Source: Trichobilharzia szidati (lineage: Eukaryota > Platyhelminthes > Trematoda > Strigeidida > Schistosomatidae). Taken from it: 64,000 nucleotides of DNA. Positions 13,063 to 27,732 of the stretch are shown here, piece after piece; the first letter of the stretch is position 1, and the number at the start of each line of letters is the position of its first letter. The notes beneath the pieces were generated by a model. That model searched no databases. It saw only the letters and a program-made list of their open reading frames with translations, and was not told where the DNA came from. The stretch lies in contig OX235273.1 in assembly GCA_944472155.2 (NCBI GenBank), forward strand, positions 841,204 to 905,203, in the 5' to 3' direction. A program made the position numbers and the translations under genes.

Positions 13063-14323
13063 ACGCCCGCACACCCACAACAATCACTATCAACATCAAT
13101 CACATCGTCTACTCACTCAACAATCAATCAATCACTCTCAAAACCACAACAACATACAACAAACCAGTACACGTACACCCACAGTCGAACACAACCACGC
13201 ACACATGCATACATAACACAAACAATTTCTCAGTGACCACCGAAACACTCACCACTACGCAAATACTCCTCGCCACACAGACACAGACACACACACACAC
13301 ACCTATAACACACATACAAACAGCCAGGCAGGCAGGCAGGCAGGCACACACACACATACTCCCTCACAAACACACTCACTCAAACACACACGAAGAGGAG
13401 TATTTCCTTCCTGACCGAGTGTCCAACAACAAGTCTAGCCGCCACCGTTTCACTCAAAATTCCTCTCCAATCACGACAAATGCACACTGACTATTGCCAA
13501 TCTCCTCAACCAATACAAACATTCAATGCAAACGAACGCAAACTGACACGAACACAGTCAGACAACTGCAGACTACTCATGGATAATCAATCATCTGTGT
13601 GACCACCACTCGATGTGAGAAAACACCCTTGACTACATAACAATGACAAGCTGAGTAAATTGAAGCCACTTCGCGCCACCGTCTATCTGGTCAATGCTCT
13701 ATCCTATCTATCTTATTCCTTTGCGTGCCTAGTCGAACATAGGGCTTCAAGCTAGAGCTTTGAAGTTTCGATAGCAGTGATGTCCATTCTCACGCCCATC
13801 CGTCCTACTTTACCAGTCCTATTACCGGCTTAACGAGGTTTCGGAGTGCGTCGACTGGGGATCGAACCGCGAACCACATGCGTGGTTGGCGAGCAGTCTA
13901 CCGCTGCACCAACGCCGCCGTCAATGCTCACTGAGTGACATTGCAGCTGAGTAGAAAGAGACACGCATCATCGAGATGATTATGATGATGGCGTCACGAG
14001 ATGAGTGATAATATTGTGATAATATTCCAGTCTGGTGTAGTTCGGAGTGGTGATTATGCGAATAGAAGGAGGATGGGAGAGATAGAAGCGTGCGTAGTGA
14101 ATGCAGTAGTGGTGTGTCGGATCGTCCACACTCAGGGGTCCCACCATGTGACGACGAGAAAGAGGCGATGGAGTGTAAATTCGGTGGTGTGACGCATAGT
14201 CTGCGACGTGTGTGGGCAGCACACACGGTGATGTCCAGACTGATGGCTTGATTTACTCGATTGTGGCGGACAAAGCAGCCTCGTGTTACTCGTGGTTGTC
14301 CGATGGGTCAAAAGCCCACCAGC

Positions 14324-14408
14324 TCCGGCGAGGCGGATTCGAACCACCGACCTAAGGATCACTGCACCAATCTACAGTCCTCCGCTCTACCAACTGAGCT
14401 ATCGCCGG
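14324..14408 (-). tRNA. tRNA-Tyr (GTA) with intron, unit 10
   Basis: Consensus gene. Unit 13743-15318 (1576 bp) is long with a GTCTAGCCG spacer. Confidence 0.96.
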
Positions 14409-15899
14409 ACGCCCGCACACCCACAACAATCACTATCAACATCAATCACATCGTCTACTCACTCAACAATCAATCAATCACTCTCAAAACCACAACAACA
14501 TACAACAAACCAGTACACGTACACCCACAGTCGAACACAACCACACAAATAAACCCACACATTCACACACACACACACACACAAACAAAAACTCAACAGT
14601 CACAAACACTCACCACCAAAATCAACCAAAAACACGCACGAACACACACACGCATGCACACGCTCAGGCACACGCACAACACATACACGTACATGAACCT
14701 ATTCACACAAACAGGTACACACTCAGCACGAACAATCACACAGCGCACACACACAAACACAACCACGCACACATGCATACATAACACAAACAATTTCTCA
14801 GTGACCACCGAAACACTCACCACTACGCAAATACTCCTCGCCACACAGACACAGACACACAGACACACACACACACACACCTATAACACACATACAAACA
14901 GCCAGGCAGGCAGGCAGGCACACACACACACATACTCCCTCACAAACACACTCACTCAAACACACACGAAGAGGAGTATTTCCTTCCTGACCGAGTGTCC
15001 AACAACAAGTCTAGCCGCCACCGTTTCACTCAAAATTCCTCTCCAATCACGACAAATGCACACTGACTATTGCCAATCTCCTCAACCAATACAAACATTC
15101 AATGCAAACGAACGCAAACTGACACGAACACAGTCAGACAACTGCAGACTACTCATGGATAATCAATCATCTGTGTGACCACCACTCGATGTGAGAAAAC
15201 ACCCTTGACTACATAACAATGACAAGCTGAGTAAATTGAAGCCACTTCGCGCCACCGTCTATCTGGTCAATGCTCTATCCTATCTATCTTATTCCTTTGC
15301 GTGCCTAGTCGAACATAGGGCTTCAAGCTAGAGCTTTGAAGTTTCGATAGCAGTGATGTCCATTCTCACGCCCATCCGTCCTACTTTACCAGTCCTATTA
15401 CCGGCTTAACGAGGTTTCGGAGTGCGTCGACTGGGGATCGAACCGCGAACCACATGCGTGGTTGGCGAGCAGTCTACCGCTGCACCAACGCCGCCGTCAA
15501 TGCTCACTGAGTGACATTGCAGCTGAGTAGAAAGAGACACGCATCATCGAGATGATTATGATGATGGCGTCACGAGATGAGTGATAATATTGTGATAATA
15601 TTCCAGTCTGGTGTAGTTCGGAGTGGTGATTATGCGAATAGAAGGAGGATGGGAGAGATAGAAGCGTGCGTAGTGAATGCAGTAGTGGTGTGTCGGATCG
15701 TCCACACTCAGGGGTCCCACCATGTGACGACGAGAAAGAGGCGATGAAGTGTAAATTCGGTGGTGTGACGCATAGTCTGCGACGTGTGTGGGCAGCACAC
15801 ACGGTGATGTCCAGACTGATGGCTTGATTTACTCGATTGTGGCGGACAAAGCAGCCTCGTGTTACTCGTGGTTGTCCGATGGGTCAAAAGCCCACCAGC

Positions 15900-15984
15900 T
15901 CCGGCGAGGCGGATTCGAACCACCGACCTAAGGATCACTGCACCAATCTACAGTCCTCCGCTCTACCAACTGAGCTATCGCCGG
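15900..15984 (-). tRNA. tRNA-Tyr (GTA) with intron, unit 11
   Basis: Consensus gene in short unit 15319-16664 (1346 bp), the last unit with the GATGAAGTG marker. Confidence 0.96.
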
Positions 15985-17245
15985 ACGCCCGCACACCCAC
16001 AACAATCACTATCAACATCAATCACATCGTCTACTCACTCAACAATCAATCAATCACTCTCAAAACCACAACAACATACAACAAACCAGTACACGTACAC
16101 CCACAGTCGAACACAACCACGCACACATGCATACATAACACAAACAATTTCTCAGTGACCACCGAAACACTCACCACTACGCAAATACTCCTCGCCACAC
16201 AGACACAGACACACACACACACACACCTATAACACACATACAAACAGCCAGGCAGGCAGGCAGGCACACACACACACATACTCCCTCACAAACACACTCA
16301 CTCAAACACACACGAAGAGGAGTATTTCCTTCCTGACCGAGTGTCCAACAACAAGTCTCGCCGCCACCGTTTCACTCAAAATTCCTCTCCAATCACGACA
16401 AATGCACACTGACTATTGCCAATCTCCTCAACCAATACAAACATTCAATGCAAACGAACGCAAACTGACACGAACACAGTCAGACAACTGCAGACTACTC
16501 ATGGATAATCAATCATCTGTGTGACCACCACTCGATGTGAGAAAACACCCTTGACTACATAACAATGACAAGCTGAGTAAATTGAAGCCACTTCGCGCCA
16601 CCGTCTATCTGGTCAATGCTCTATCCTATCTATCTTATTCCTTTGCGTGCCTAGTCGAACATAGGGCTTCAAGCTAGAGCTTTGAAGTTTCGATAGCAGT
16701 GATGTCCATTCTCACGCCCATCCGTCCTACTTTACCAGTCCTATTACCGGCTTAACGAGGTTTCGGAGTGCGTCGACTGGGGATCGAACCGCGAACCACA
16801 TGCGTGGTTGGCGAGCAGTCTACCGCTGCACCAACGCCGCCGTCAATGCTCACTGAGTGACATTGCAGCTGAGTAGAAAGAGACACGCATCATCGAGATG
16901 ATTATGATGATGGCGTCACGAGATGAGTGATAATATTGTGATAATATTCCAGTCTGGTGTAGTTCGGAGTGGTGATTATGCGAATAGAAGGAGGATGGGA
17001 GAGATAGAAGCGTGCGTAGTGAATGCAGTAGTGGTGTGTCGGATCGTCCACACTCAGGGGTCCCACCATGTGACGACGAGAAAGAGGCGATGGAGTGTAA
17101 ATTCGGTGGTGTGACGCATAGTCTGCGACGTGTGTGGGCAGCACACACGGTGATGTCCAGACTGATGGCTTGATTTACTCGATTGTGGCGGACAAAGCAG
17201 CCTCGTGTTACTCGTGGTTGTCCGATGGGTCAAAAGCCCACCAGC

Positions 17246-17330
17246 TCCGGCGAGGCGGATTCGAACCACCGACCTAAGGATCACTGCACCAATCTACAGT
17301 CCTCCGCTCTACCAACTGAGCTATCGCCGG
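17246..17330 (-). tRNA. tRNA-Tyr (GTA) with intron, unit 12
   Basis: Consensus gene in short unit 16665-18012 (1348 bp), GTCTAGCCG spacer. Confidence 0.96.
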
Positions 17331-18593
17331 ACGCCCGCACACCCACAACAATCACTATCAACATCAATCACATCGTCTACTCACTCAACAATCAATCAAT
17401 CACTCTCAAAACCACAACAACATACAACAAACCAGTACACGTACACCCACAGTCGAACACAACCACGCACACATGCATACATAACACAAACAATTTCTCA
17501 GTGACCACCGAAACACTCACCACTACGCAAATACTCCTCGCCACACAGACACAGACACACACACACACACACCTATAACACACATACAAACAGCCAGGCA
17601 GGCAGGCAGGCAGGCACACACACACATACTCCCTCACAAACACACTCACTCAAACACACACGAAGAGGAGTATTTCCTTCCTGACCGAGTGTCCAACAAC
17701 AAGTCTAGCCGCCACCGTTTCACTCAAAATTCCTCTCCAATCACGACAAATGCACACTGACTATTGCCAATCTCCTCAACCAATACAAACATTCAATGCA
17801 AACGAACGCAAACTGACACGAACACAGTCAGACAACTGCAGACTACTCATGGATAATCAATCATCTGTGTGACCACCACTCGATGTGAGAAAACACCCTT
17901 GACTACATAACAATGACAAGCTGAGTAAATTGAAGCCACTTCGCGCCACCGTCTATCTGGTCAATGCTCTATCCTATCTATCTTATTCCTTTGCGTGCCT
18001 AGTCGAACATAGGGCTTCAAGCTAGAGCTTTGAAGTTTCGATAGCAGTGATGTCCATTCTCACGCCCATCCGTCCTACTTTACCAGTCCTATTACCGGCT
18101 TAACGAGGTTTCGGAGTGCGTCGACTGGGGATCGAACCGCGAACCACATGCGTGGTTGGCGAGCAGTCTACCGCTGCACCAACGCCGCCGTCAATGCTCA
18201 CTGAGTGACATTGCAGCTGAGTAGAAAGAGACACGCATCATCGAGATGATTATGATGATGGCGTCACGAGATGAGTGATAATATTGTGATAATATTCCAG
18301 TCTGGTGTAGTTCGGAGTGGTGATTATGCGAATAGAAGGAGGATGGGAGAGATAGAAGCGTGCGTAGTGAATGCAGTAGTGGTGTGTCGGATCGTCCACA
18401 CTCAGGGGTCCCACCATGTGACGACGAGAAAGAGGCGATGGAGTGTAAATTCGGTGGTGTGACGCATAGTCTGCGACGTGTGTGGGCAGCACACACGGTG
18501 ATGTCCAGACTGATGGCTTGATTTACTCGATTGTGGCGGACAAAGCAGCCTCGTGTTACTCGTGGTTGTCCGATGGGTCAAAAGCCCACCAGC

Positions 18594-18678
18594 TCCGGCG
18601 AGGCGGATTCGAACCACCGACCTAAGGATCACTGCACCAATCTACAGTCCTCCGCTCTACCAACTGAGCTATCGCCGG
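18594..18678 (-). tRNA. tRNA-Tyr (GTA) with intron, unit 13
   Basis: Consensus gene in short unit 18013-19360 (1348 bp). Units 11-13 are three consecutive short units. Confidence 0.96.
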
Positions 18679-19941
18679 ACGCCCGCACACCCACAACAAT
18701 CACTATCAACATCAATCACATCGTCTACTCACTCAACAATCAATCAATCACTCTCAAAACCACAACAACATACAACAAACCAGTACACGTACACCCACAG
18801 TCGAACACAACCACGCACACATGCATACATAACACAAACAATTTCTCAGTGACCACCGAAACACTCACCACTACGCAAATACTCCTCGCCACACAGACAC
18901 AGACACACACACACACACCTATAACACACATACAAACAGCCAGGCAGGCAGGCAGGCAGGCACACACACACACATACTCCCTCACAAACACACTCACTCA
19001 AACACACACGAAGAGGAGTATTTCCTTCCTGACCGAGTGTCCAACAACAAGTCTCGCCGCCACCGTTTCACTCAAAATTCCTCTCCAATCACGACAAATG
19101 CACACTGACTATTGCCAATCTCCTCAACCAATACAAACATTCAATGCAAACGAACGCAAACTGACACGAACACAGTCAGACAACTGCAGACTACTCATGG
19201 ATAATCAATCATCTGTGTGACCACCACTCGATGTGAGAAAACACCCTTGACTACATAACAATGACAAGCTGAGTAAATTGAAGCCACTTCGCGCCACCGT
19301 CTATCTGGTCAATGCTCTATCCTATCTATCTTATTCCTTTGCGTGCCTAGTCGAACATAGGGCTTCAAGCTAGAGCTTTGAAGTTTCGATAGCAGTGATG
19401 TCCATTCTCACGCCCATCCGTCCTACTTTACCAGTCCTATTACCGGCTTAACGAGGTTTCGGAGTGCGTCGACTGGGGATCGAACCGCGAACCACATGCG
19501 TGGTTGGCGAGCAGTCTACCGCTGCACCAACGCCGCCGTCAATGCTCACTGAGTGACATTGCAGCTGAGTAGAAAGAGACACGCATCATCGAGATGATTA
19601 TGATGATGGCGTCACGAGATGAGTGATAATATTGTGATAATATTCCAGTCTGGTGTAGTTCGGAGTGGTGATTATGCGAATAGAAGGAGGATGGGAGAGA
19701 TAGAAGCGTGCGTAGTGAATGCAGTAGTGGTGTGTCGGATCGTCCACACTCAGGGGTCCCACCATGTGACGACGAGAAAGAGGCGATGGAGTGTAAATTC
19801 GGTGGTGTGACGCATAGTCTGCGACGTGTGTGGGCAGCACACACGGTGATGTCCAGACTGATGGCTTGATTTACTCGATTGTGGCGGACAAAGCAGCCTC
19901 GTGTTACTCGTGGTTGTCCGATGGGTCAAAAGCCCACCAGC

Positions 19942-20026
19942 TCCGGCGAGGCGGATTCGAACCACCGACCTAAGGATCACTGCACCAATCTACAGTCCTC
20001 CGCTCTACCAACTGAGCTATCGCCGG
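19942..20026 (-). tRNA. tRNA-Tyr (GTA) with intron, unit 14
   Basis: Consensus gene. Unit 19361-20934 (1574 bp) is long, without the CGATCA insert, with a GTCTAGCCG spacer. Confidence 0.96.
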
Positions 20027-21515
20027 ACGCCCGCACACCCACAACAATCACTATCAACATCAATCACATCGTCTACTCACTCAACAATCAATCAATCACT
20101 CTCAAAACCACAACAACATACAACAAACCAGTACACGTACACCCACAGTCGAACACAACCACACAAATAAACCCACACATTCACACACACACACACACAC
20201 AAACAAAAACTCAACAGTCACAAACACTCACCACCAAAATCAACCAAAAACACGCACGAACACACACACGCATGCACACGCTCAGGCACACGCACAACAC
20301 ATACACGTACATGAACCTATTCACACAAACAGGTACACACTCAGCACGAACAATCACACAGCGCACACACACAAACACAACCACGCACACATGCATACAT
20401 AACACAAACAATTTCTCAGTGACCACCGAAACACTCACCACTACGCAAATACTCCTCGCCACACAGACACAGACACACAGACACACACACACACACCTAT
20501 AACACACATACAAACAGGCAGGCAGGCAGGCAGGCACACACACACACATACTCCCTCACAAACACACTCACTCAAACACACACGAAGAGGAGTATTTCCT
20601 TCCTGACCGAGTGTCCAACAACAAGTCTAGCCGCCACCGTTTCACTCAAAATTCCTCTCCAATCACGACAAATGCACACTGACTATTGCCAATCTCCTCA
20701 ACCAATACAAACATTCAATGCAAACGAACGCAAACTGACACGAACACAGTCAGACAACTGCAGACTACTCATGGATAATCAATCATCTGTGTGACCACCA
20801 CTCGATGTGAGAAAACACCCTTGACTACATAACAATGACAAGCTGAGTAAATTGAAGCCACTTCGCGCCACCGTCTATCTGGTCAATGCTCTATCCTATC
20901 TATCTTATTCCTTTGCGTGCCTAGTCGAACATAGGGCTTCAAGCTAGAGCTTTGAAGTTTCGATAGCAGTGATGTCCATTCTCACGCCCATCCGTCCTAC
21001 TTTACCAGTCCTATTACCGGCTTAACGAGGTTTCGGAGTGCGTCGACTGGGGATCGAACCGCGAACCACATGCGTGGTTGGCGAGCAGTCTACCGCTGCA
21101 CCAACGCCGCCGTCAATGCTCACTGAGTGACATTGCAGCTGAGTAGAAAGAGACACGCATCATCGAGATGATTATGATGATGGCGTCACGAGATGAGTGA
21201 TAATATTGTGATAATATTCCAGTCTGGTGTAGTTCGGAGTGGTGATTATGCGAATAGAAGGAGGATGGGAGAGATAGAAGCGTGCGTAGTGAATGCAGTA
21301 GTGGTGTGTCGGATCGTCCACACTCAGGGGTCCCACCATGTGACGACGAGAAAGAGGCGATGGAGTGTAAATTCGGTGGTGTGACGCATAGCCTGCGACG
21401 TGTGTGGGCAGCACACACGGTGATGTCCAGACTGATGGCTTGATTTACTCGATTGTGGCGGACAAAGCAGCCTCGTGTTACTCGTGGTTGTCCGATGGGT
21501 CAAAAGCCCACCAGC

Positions 21516-21600
21516 TCCGGCGAGGCGGATTCGAACCACCGACCTAAGGATCACTGCACCAATCTACAGTCCTCCGCTCTACCAACTGAGCTATCGCCGG
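21516..21600 (-). tRNA. tRNA-Tyr (GTA) with intron, unit 15
   Basis: Consensus gene. Unit 20935-22530 (1596 bp) begins the run of insert-bearing units that continues to the array end (except short unit 16). It has a private change near 21391 (AGCCTGCG for AGTCTGCG). Confidence 0.96.
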
Positions 21601-23111
21601 ACGCCCGCACACCCACAACAATCACTATCAACATCAATCACATCGTCTACTCACTCAACAATCAATCAATCACTCTCAAAACCACAACAACATACAACAA
21701 ACCAGTACACGTACACCCACAGTCGAACACAACCACACAAATAAACCCACACATTCACACACACACACACACAAACAAAAACTCAACAGTCACAAACACT
21801 CACCACCAAAATCAACCAAAAACACGCACGAACACACACACACACACACGCATGCACACGCTCACGATCACAATCACGCTCAGGCACACGCACAACACAT
21901 ACACGTACATGAACCTATTCACACAAACAGGTACACACTCAGCACGAACAATCACACAGCGCACACACACAAACACAACCACGCACACATGCATACATAA
22001 CACAAACAATTTCTCAGTGACCACCGAAACACTCACCACTACGCAAATACTCCTCGCCACACAGACACAGACACACAGACACACACACACACACCTATAA
22101 CACACATACAAACAGGCAGGCAGGCAGGCAGGCACACACACACATACTCCCTCACAAACACACTCACTCAAACACACACGAAGAGGAGTATTTCCTTCCT
22201 GACCGAGTGTCCAACAACAAGTCTAGCCGCCACCGTTTCACTCAAAATTCCTCTCCAATCACGACAAATGCACACTGACTATTGCCAATCTCCTCAACCA
22301 ATACAAACATTCAATGCAAACGAACGCAAACTGACACGAACACAGTCAGACAACTGCAGACTACTCATGGATAATCAATCATCTGTGTGACCACCACTCG
22401 ATGTGAGAAAACACCCTTGACTACATAACAATGACAAGCTGAGTAAATTGAAGCCACTTCGCGCCACCGTCTATCTGGTCAATGCTCTATCCTATCTATC
22501 TTATTCCTTTGCGTGCCTAGTCGAACATAGGGCTTCAAGCTAGAGCTTTGAAGTTTCGATAGCAGTGATGTCCATTCTCACGCCCATCCGTCCTACTTTA
22601 CCAGTCCTATTACCGGCTTAACGAGGTTTCGGAGTGCGTCGACTGGGGATCGAACCGCGAACCACATGCGTGGTTGGCGAGCAGTCTACCGCTGCACCAA
22701 CGCCGCCGTCAATGCTCACTGAGTGACATTGCAGCTGAGTAGAAAGAGACACGCATCATCGAGATGATTATGATGATGGCGTCACGAGATGAGTGATAAT
22801 ATTGTGATAATATTCCAGTCTGGTGTAGTTCGGAGTGGTGATTATGCGAATAGAAGGAGGATGGGAGAGATAGAAGCGTGCGTAGTGAATGCAGTAGTGG
22901 TGTGTCGGATCGTCCACACTCAGGGGTCCCACCATGTGACGACGAGAAAGAGGCGATGGAGTGTAAATTCGGTGGTGTGACGCATAGTCTGCGACGTGTG
23001 TGGGCAGCACACACGGTGATGTCCAGACTGATGGCTTGATTTACTCGATTGTGGCGGACAAAGCAGCCTCGTGTTACTCGTGGTTGTCCGATGGGTCAAA
23101 AGCCCACCAGC

Positions 23112-23196
23112 TCCGGCGAGGCGGATTCGAACCACCGACCTAAGGATCACTGCACCAATCTACAGTCCTCCGCTCTACCAACTGAGCTATCGCCGG
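23112..23196 (-). tRNA. tRNA-Tyr (GTA) with intron, unit 16
   Basis: Consensus gene in the last short unit, 22531-23876 (1346 bp). Confidence 0.96.
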
Positions 23197-24457
23197 ACGC
23201 CCGCACACCCACAACAATCACTATCAACATCAATCACATCGTCTACTCACTCAACAATCAATCAATCACTCTCAAAACCACAACAACATACAACAAACCA
23301 GTACACGTACACCCACAGTCGAACACAACCACGCACACATGCATACATAACACAAACAATTTCTCAGTGACCACCGAAACACTCACCACTACGCAAATAC
23401 TCCTCGCCACACAGACACAGACACACACACACACACCTATAACACACATACAAACAGCCAGGCAGGCAGGCAGGCAGGCACACACACACATACTCCCTCA
23501 CAAACACACTCACTCAAACACACACGAAGAGGAGTATTTCCTTCCTGACCGAGTGTCCAACAACAAGTCTAGCCGCCACCGTTTCACTCAAAATTCCTCT
23601 CCAATCACGACAAATGCACACTGACTATTGCCAATCTCCTCAACCAATACAAACATTCAATGCAAACGAACGCAAACTGACACGAACACAGTCAGACAAC
23701 TGCAGACTACTCATGGATAATCAATCATCTGTGTGACCACCACTCGATGTGAGAAAACACCCTTGACTACATAACAATGACAAGCTGAGTAAATTGAAGC
23801 CACTTCGCGCCACCGTCTATCTGGTCAATGCTCTATCCTATCTATCTTATTCCTTTGCGTGCCTAGTCGAACATAGGGCTTCAAGCTAGAGCTTTGAAGT
23901 TTCGATAGCAGTGATGTCCATTCTCACGCCCATCCGTCCTACTTTACCAGTCCTATTACCGGCTTAACGAGGTTTCGGAGTGCGTCGACTGGGGATCGAA
24001 CCGCGAACCACATGCGTGGTTGGCGAGCAGTCTACCGCTGCACCAACGCCGCCGTCAATGCTCACTGAGTGACATTGCAGCTGAGTAGAAAGAGACACGC
24101 ATCATCGAGATGATTATGATGATGGCGTCACGAGATGAGTGATAATATTCTCATAATATTCCAGTCTGGTGTAGTTCGGAGTGGTGATTATGCGAATAGA
24201 AGGAGGATGGGAGAGATAGAAGCGTGCGTAGTGAATGCAGTAGTGGTGTGTCGGATCGTCCACACTCAGGGGTCCCACCATGTGACGACGAGAAAGAGGC
24301 GATGGAGTGTAAATTCGGTGGTGTGACGCATAGTCTGCGACGTGTGTGGGCAGCACACACGGTGATGTCCAGACTGATGGCTTGATTTACTCGATTGTGG
24401 CGGACAAAGCAGCCTCGTGTTACTCGTGGTTGTCCGATGGGTCAAAAGCCCACCAGC

Positions 24458-24542
24458 TCCGGCGAGGCGGATTCGGACCACCGACCTAAGGATCACTGCA
24501 CCAATCTACAGTCCTCCGCTCTACCAACTGAGCTATCGCCGG
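24458..24542 (-). tRNA. tRNA-Tyr (GTA) with intron, unit 17, T55C variant
   Basis: Carries the same T55C T-loop change as unit 5, about 17.5 kb away. Unit 23877-25476 (1600 bp) also has a private change near 24150 (ATATTCTCATAA for ATATTGTGATAA). Confidence 0.92.
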
Positions 24543-26054
24543 ACGCCCGCACACCCACAACAATCACTATCAACATCAATCACATCGTCTACTCACTCAA
24601 CAATCAATCAATCACTCTCAAAACCACAACAACATACAACAAACCAGTACACGTACACCCACAGTCGAACACAACCACACAAATAAACCCACACATTCAC
24701 ACACACACACACACAAACAAAAACTCAACAGTCACAAACACTCACCACCAAAATCAACCAAAAACACGCACGAACACACACACACACACACGCATGCACA
24801 CGCTCACGATCACAATCACGCTCAGGCACACGCACAACACATACACGTACATGAACCTATTCACACAAACAGGTACACACTCAGCACGAACAATCACACA
24901 GCGCACACACACAAACACAACCACGCACACATGCATACATAACACAAACAATTTCTCAGTGACCACCGAAACACTCACCACTACGCAAATACTCCTCGCC
25001 ACACAGACACAGACACACAGACACACACACACACACCTATAACACACATACAAACAGCCAGGCAGGCAGGCAGGCAGGCACACACACACATACTCCCTCA
25101 CAAACACACTCACTCAAACACACACGAAGAGGAGTATTTCCTTCCTGACCGAGTGTCCAACAACAAGTCTCGCCGCCACCGTTTCACTCAAAATTCCTCT
25201 CCAATCACGACAAATGCACACTGACTATTGCCAATCTCCTCAACCAATACAAACATTCAATGCAAACGAACGCAAACTGACACGAACACAGTCAGACAAC
25301 TGCAGACTACTCATGGATAATCAATCATCTGTGTGACCACCACTCGATGTGAGAAAACACCCTTGACTACATAACAATGACAAGCTGAGTAAATTGAAGC
25401 CACTTCGCGCCACCGTCTATCTGGTCAATGCTCTATCCTATCTATCTTATTCCTTTGCGTGCCTAGTCGAACATAGGGCTTCAAGCTAGAGCTTTGAAGT
25501 TTCGATAGCAGTGATGTCCATTCTCACGCCCATCCGTCCTACTTTACCAGTCCTATTACCGGCTTAACGAGGTTTCGGAGTGCGTCGACTGGGGATCGAA
25601 CCGCGAACCACATGCGTGGTTGGCGAGCAGTCTACCGCTGCACCAACGCCGCCGTCAATGCTCACTGAGTGACATTGCAGCTGAGTAGAAAGAGACACGC
25701 ATCATCGAGATGATTATGATGATGGCGTCACGAGATGAGTGAGGTTGTGATAATATTCCAGTCTGGTGTAGTTCGGGGTGGTGATTATGCGAATAGAAGG
25801 AGGATGGGAGAGATAGAAGCGTGCGTAGTGAATGCAGTAGTGGTGTGTCGGATCGTCCACACTCAGGGGTCCCACCATGTGACGACGAGAAAGAGGCGAT
25901 GGAGTGTAAATTCGGTGGTGTGACGCATAGTCTGCGACGTGTGTGGGCAGCACACACGGTGATGTCCAGACTGATGGCTTGATTTACTCGATTGTGGCGG
26001 ACAAAGCAGCCTCGTGTTACTCGTGGTTGTCCGATGGGTCAAAAGCCCACCAGC

Positions 26055-26139
26055 TCCGGCGAGGCGGATTCGAACCACCGACCTAAGGATCACTGCACCA
26101 ATCTACAGTCCTCCGCTCTACCAACTGAGCTATCGCCGG
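26055..26139 (-). tRNA. tRNA-Tyr (GTA) with intron, unit 18
   Basis: Consensus gene; one substitution (CGTCCG for CGCCCG) lies just outside its 5' end. Unit 25477-27069 (1593 bp) is type B, reading GAGGTTGTGAT in place of GATAATATTGTGAT and GGGGTGGTG for GGAGTGGTG. Confidence 0.96.
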
Positions 26140-27647
26140 ACGTCCGCACACCCACAACAATCACTATCAACATCAATCACATCGTCTACTCACTCAACAA
26201 TCAATCAATCACTCTCAAAACCACAACAACATACAACAAACCAGTACACGTACACCCACAGTCGAACACAACCACACAAATAAACCCACACATTCACACA
26301 CACACACACAAACAAAAACTCAACAGTCACAAACACTCACCACCAAAATCAACCAAAAACACGCACGAACACACACACACACACGCATGCACACGCTCAC
26401 GATCACAATCACGCTCAGGCACACGCACAACACATACACGTACATGAACCTATTCACACAAACAGGTACACACTCAGCACGAACAATCACACACCGCACA
26501 CACAAACACAACCACGCACACATGCATACATAACACAAACAATTTCTCAGTGACCACCGAAACACTCACCACTACGCAAATACTCCTCGCCACACAGACA
26601 CAGACACACAGACACACACACACACACCTATAACACACATACAAACAGGCAGGCAGGCAGGCAGGCAGGCACACACACACACATACTCCCTCACAAACAC
26701 ACTCACTCAAACACACACGAAGAGGAGTATTTCCTTCCTGACCGAGTGTCCAACAACAAGTCTCGCCGCCACCGTTTCACTCAAAATTCCTCTCCAATCA
26801 CGACAAATGCACACTGACTATTGCCAATCTCCTCAACCAATACAAACATTCAATGCAAACGAACGCAAACTGACACGAACACAGTCAGACAACTGCAGAC
26901 TACTCATGGATAATCAATCATCTGTGTGACCACCACTCGATGTGAGAAAACACCCTTGACTACATAACAATGACAAGCTGAGTAAATTGAAGCCACTTCG
27001 CGCCACCGTCTATCTGGTCAATGCTCTATCCTATCTATCTTATTCCTTTGCGTGCCTAGTCGAACATAGGGCTTCAAGCTAGAGCTTTGAAGTTTCGATA
27101 GCAGTGATGTCCATTCTCACGCCCATCCGTCCTACTTTACCAGTCCTATTACCGGCTTAACGAGGTTTCGGAGTGCGTCGACTGGGGATCGAACCGCGAA
27201 CCACATGCGTGGTTGGCGAGCAGTCTACCGCTGCACCAACGCCGCCGTCAATGCTCACTGAGTGACATTGCAGCTGAGTAGAAAGAGACACGCATCATCG
27301 AGATGATTATGATGATGGCGTCACGAGATGAGTGAGGTTGTGATAATATTCCAGTCTGGTGTAGTTCGGGGTGGTGATTATGCGAATAGAAGGAGGATGG
27401 GAGAGATAGAAGCGTGCGTAGTGAATGCAGTAGTGGTGTGTCGGATCGTCCACACTCAGGGGTCCCACCATGTGACGACGAGAAAGAGGCGATGGAGTGT
27501 AAATTCGGTGGTGTGACGCATAGTCTGCGACGTGTGTGGGCAGCACACACGGTGATGTCCAGACTGATGGCTTGATTTACTCGATTGTGGCGGACAAAGC
27601 AGCCTCGTGTTACTCGTGGTTGTCCGATGGGTCAAAAGCCCACCAGC

Positions 27648-27732
27648 TCCGGCGAGGCGGATTCGAACCACCGACCTAAGGATCACTGCACCAATCTACA
27701 GTCCTCCGCTCTACCAACTGAGCTATCGCCGG
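27648..27732 (-). tRNA. tRNA-Tyr (GTA) with intron, unit 19
   Basis: Consensus gene in type B unit 27070-28666 (1597 bp). Confidence 0.96.
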
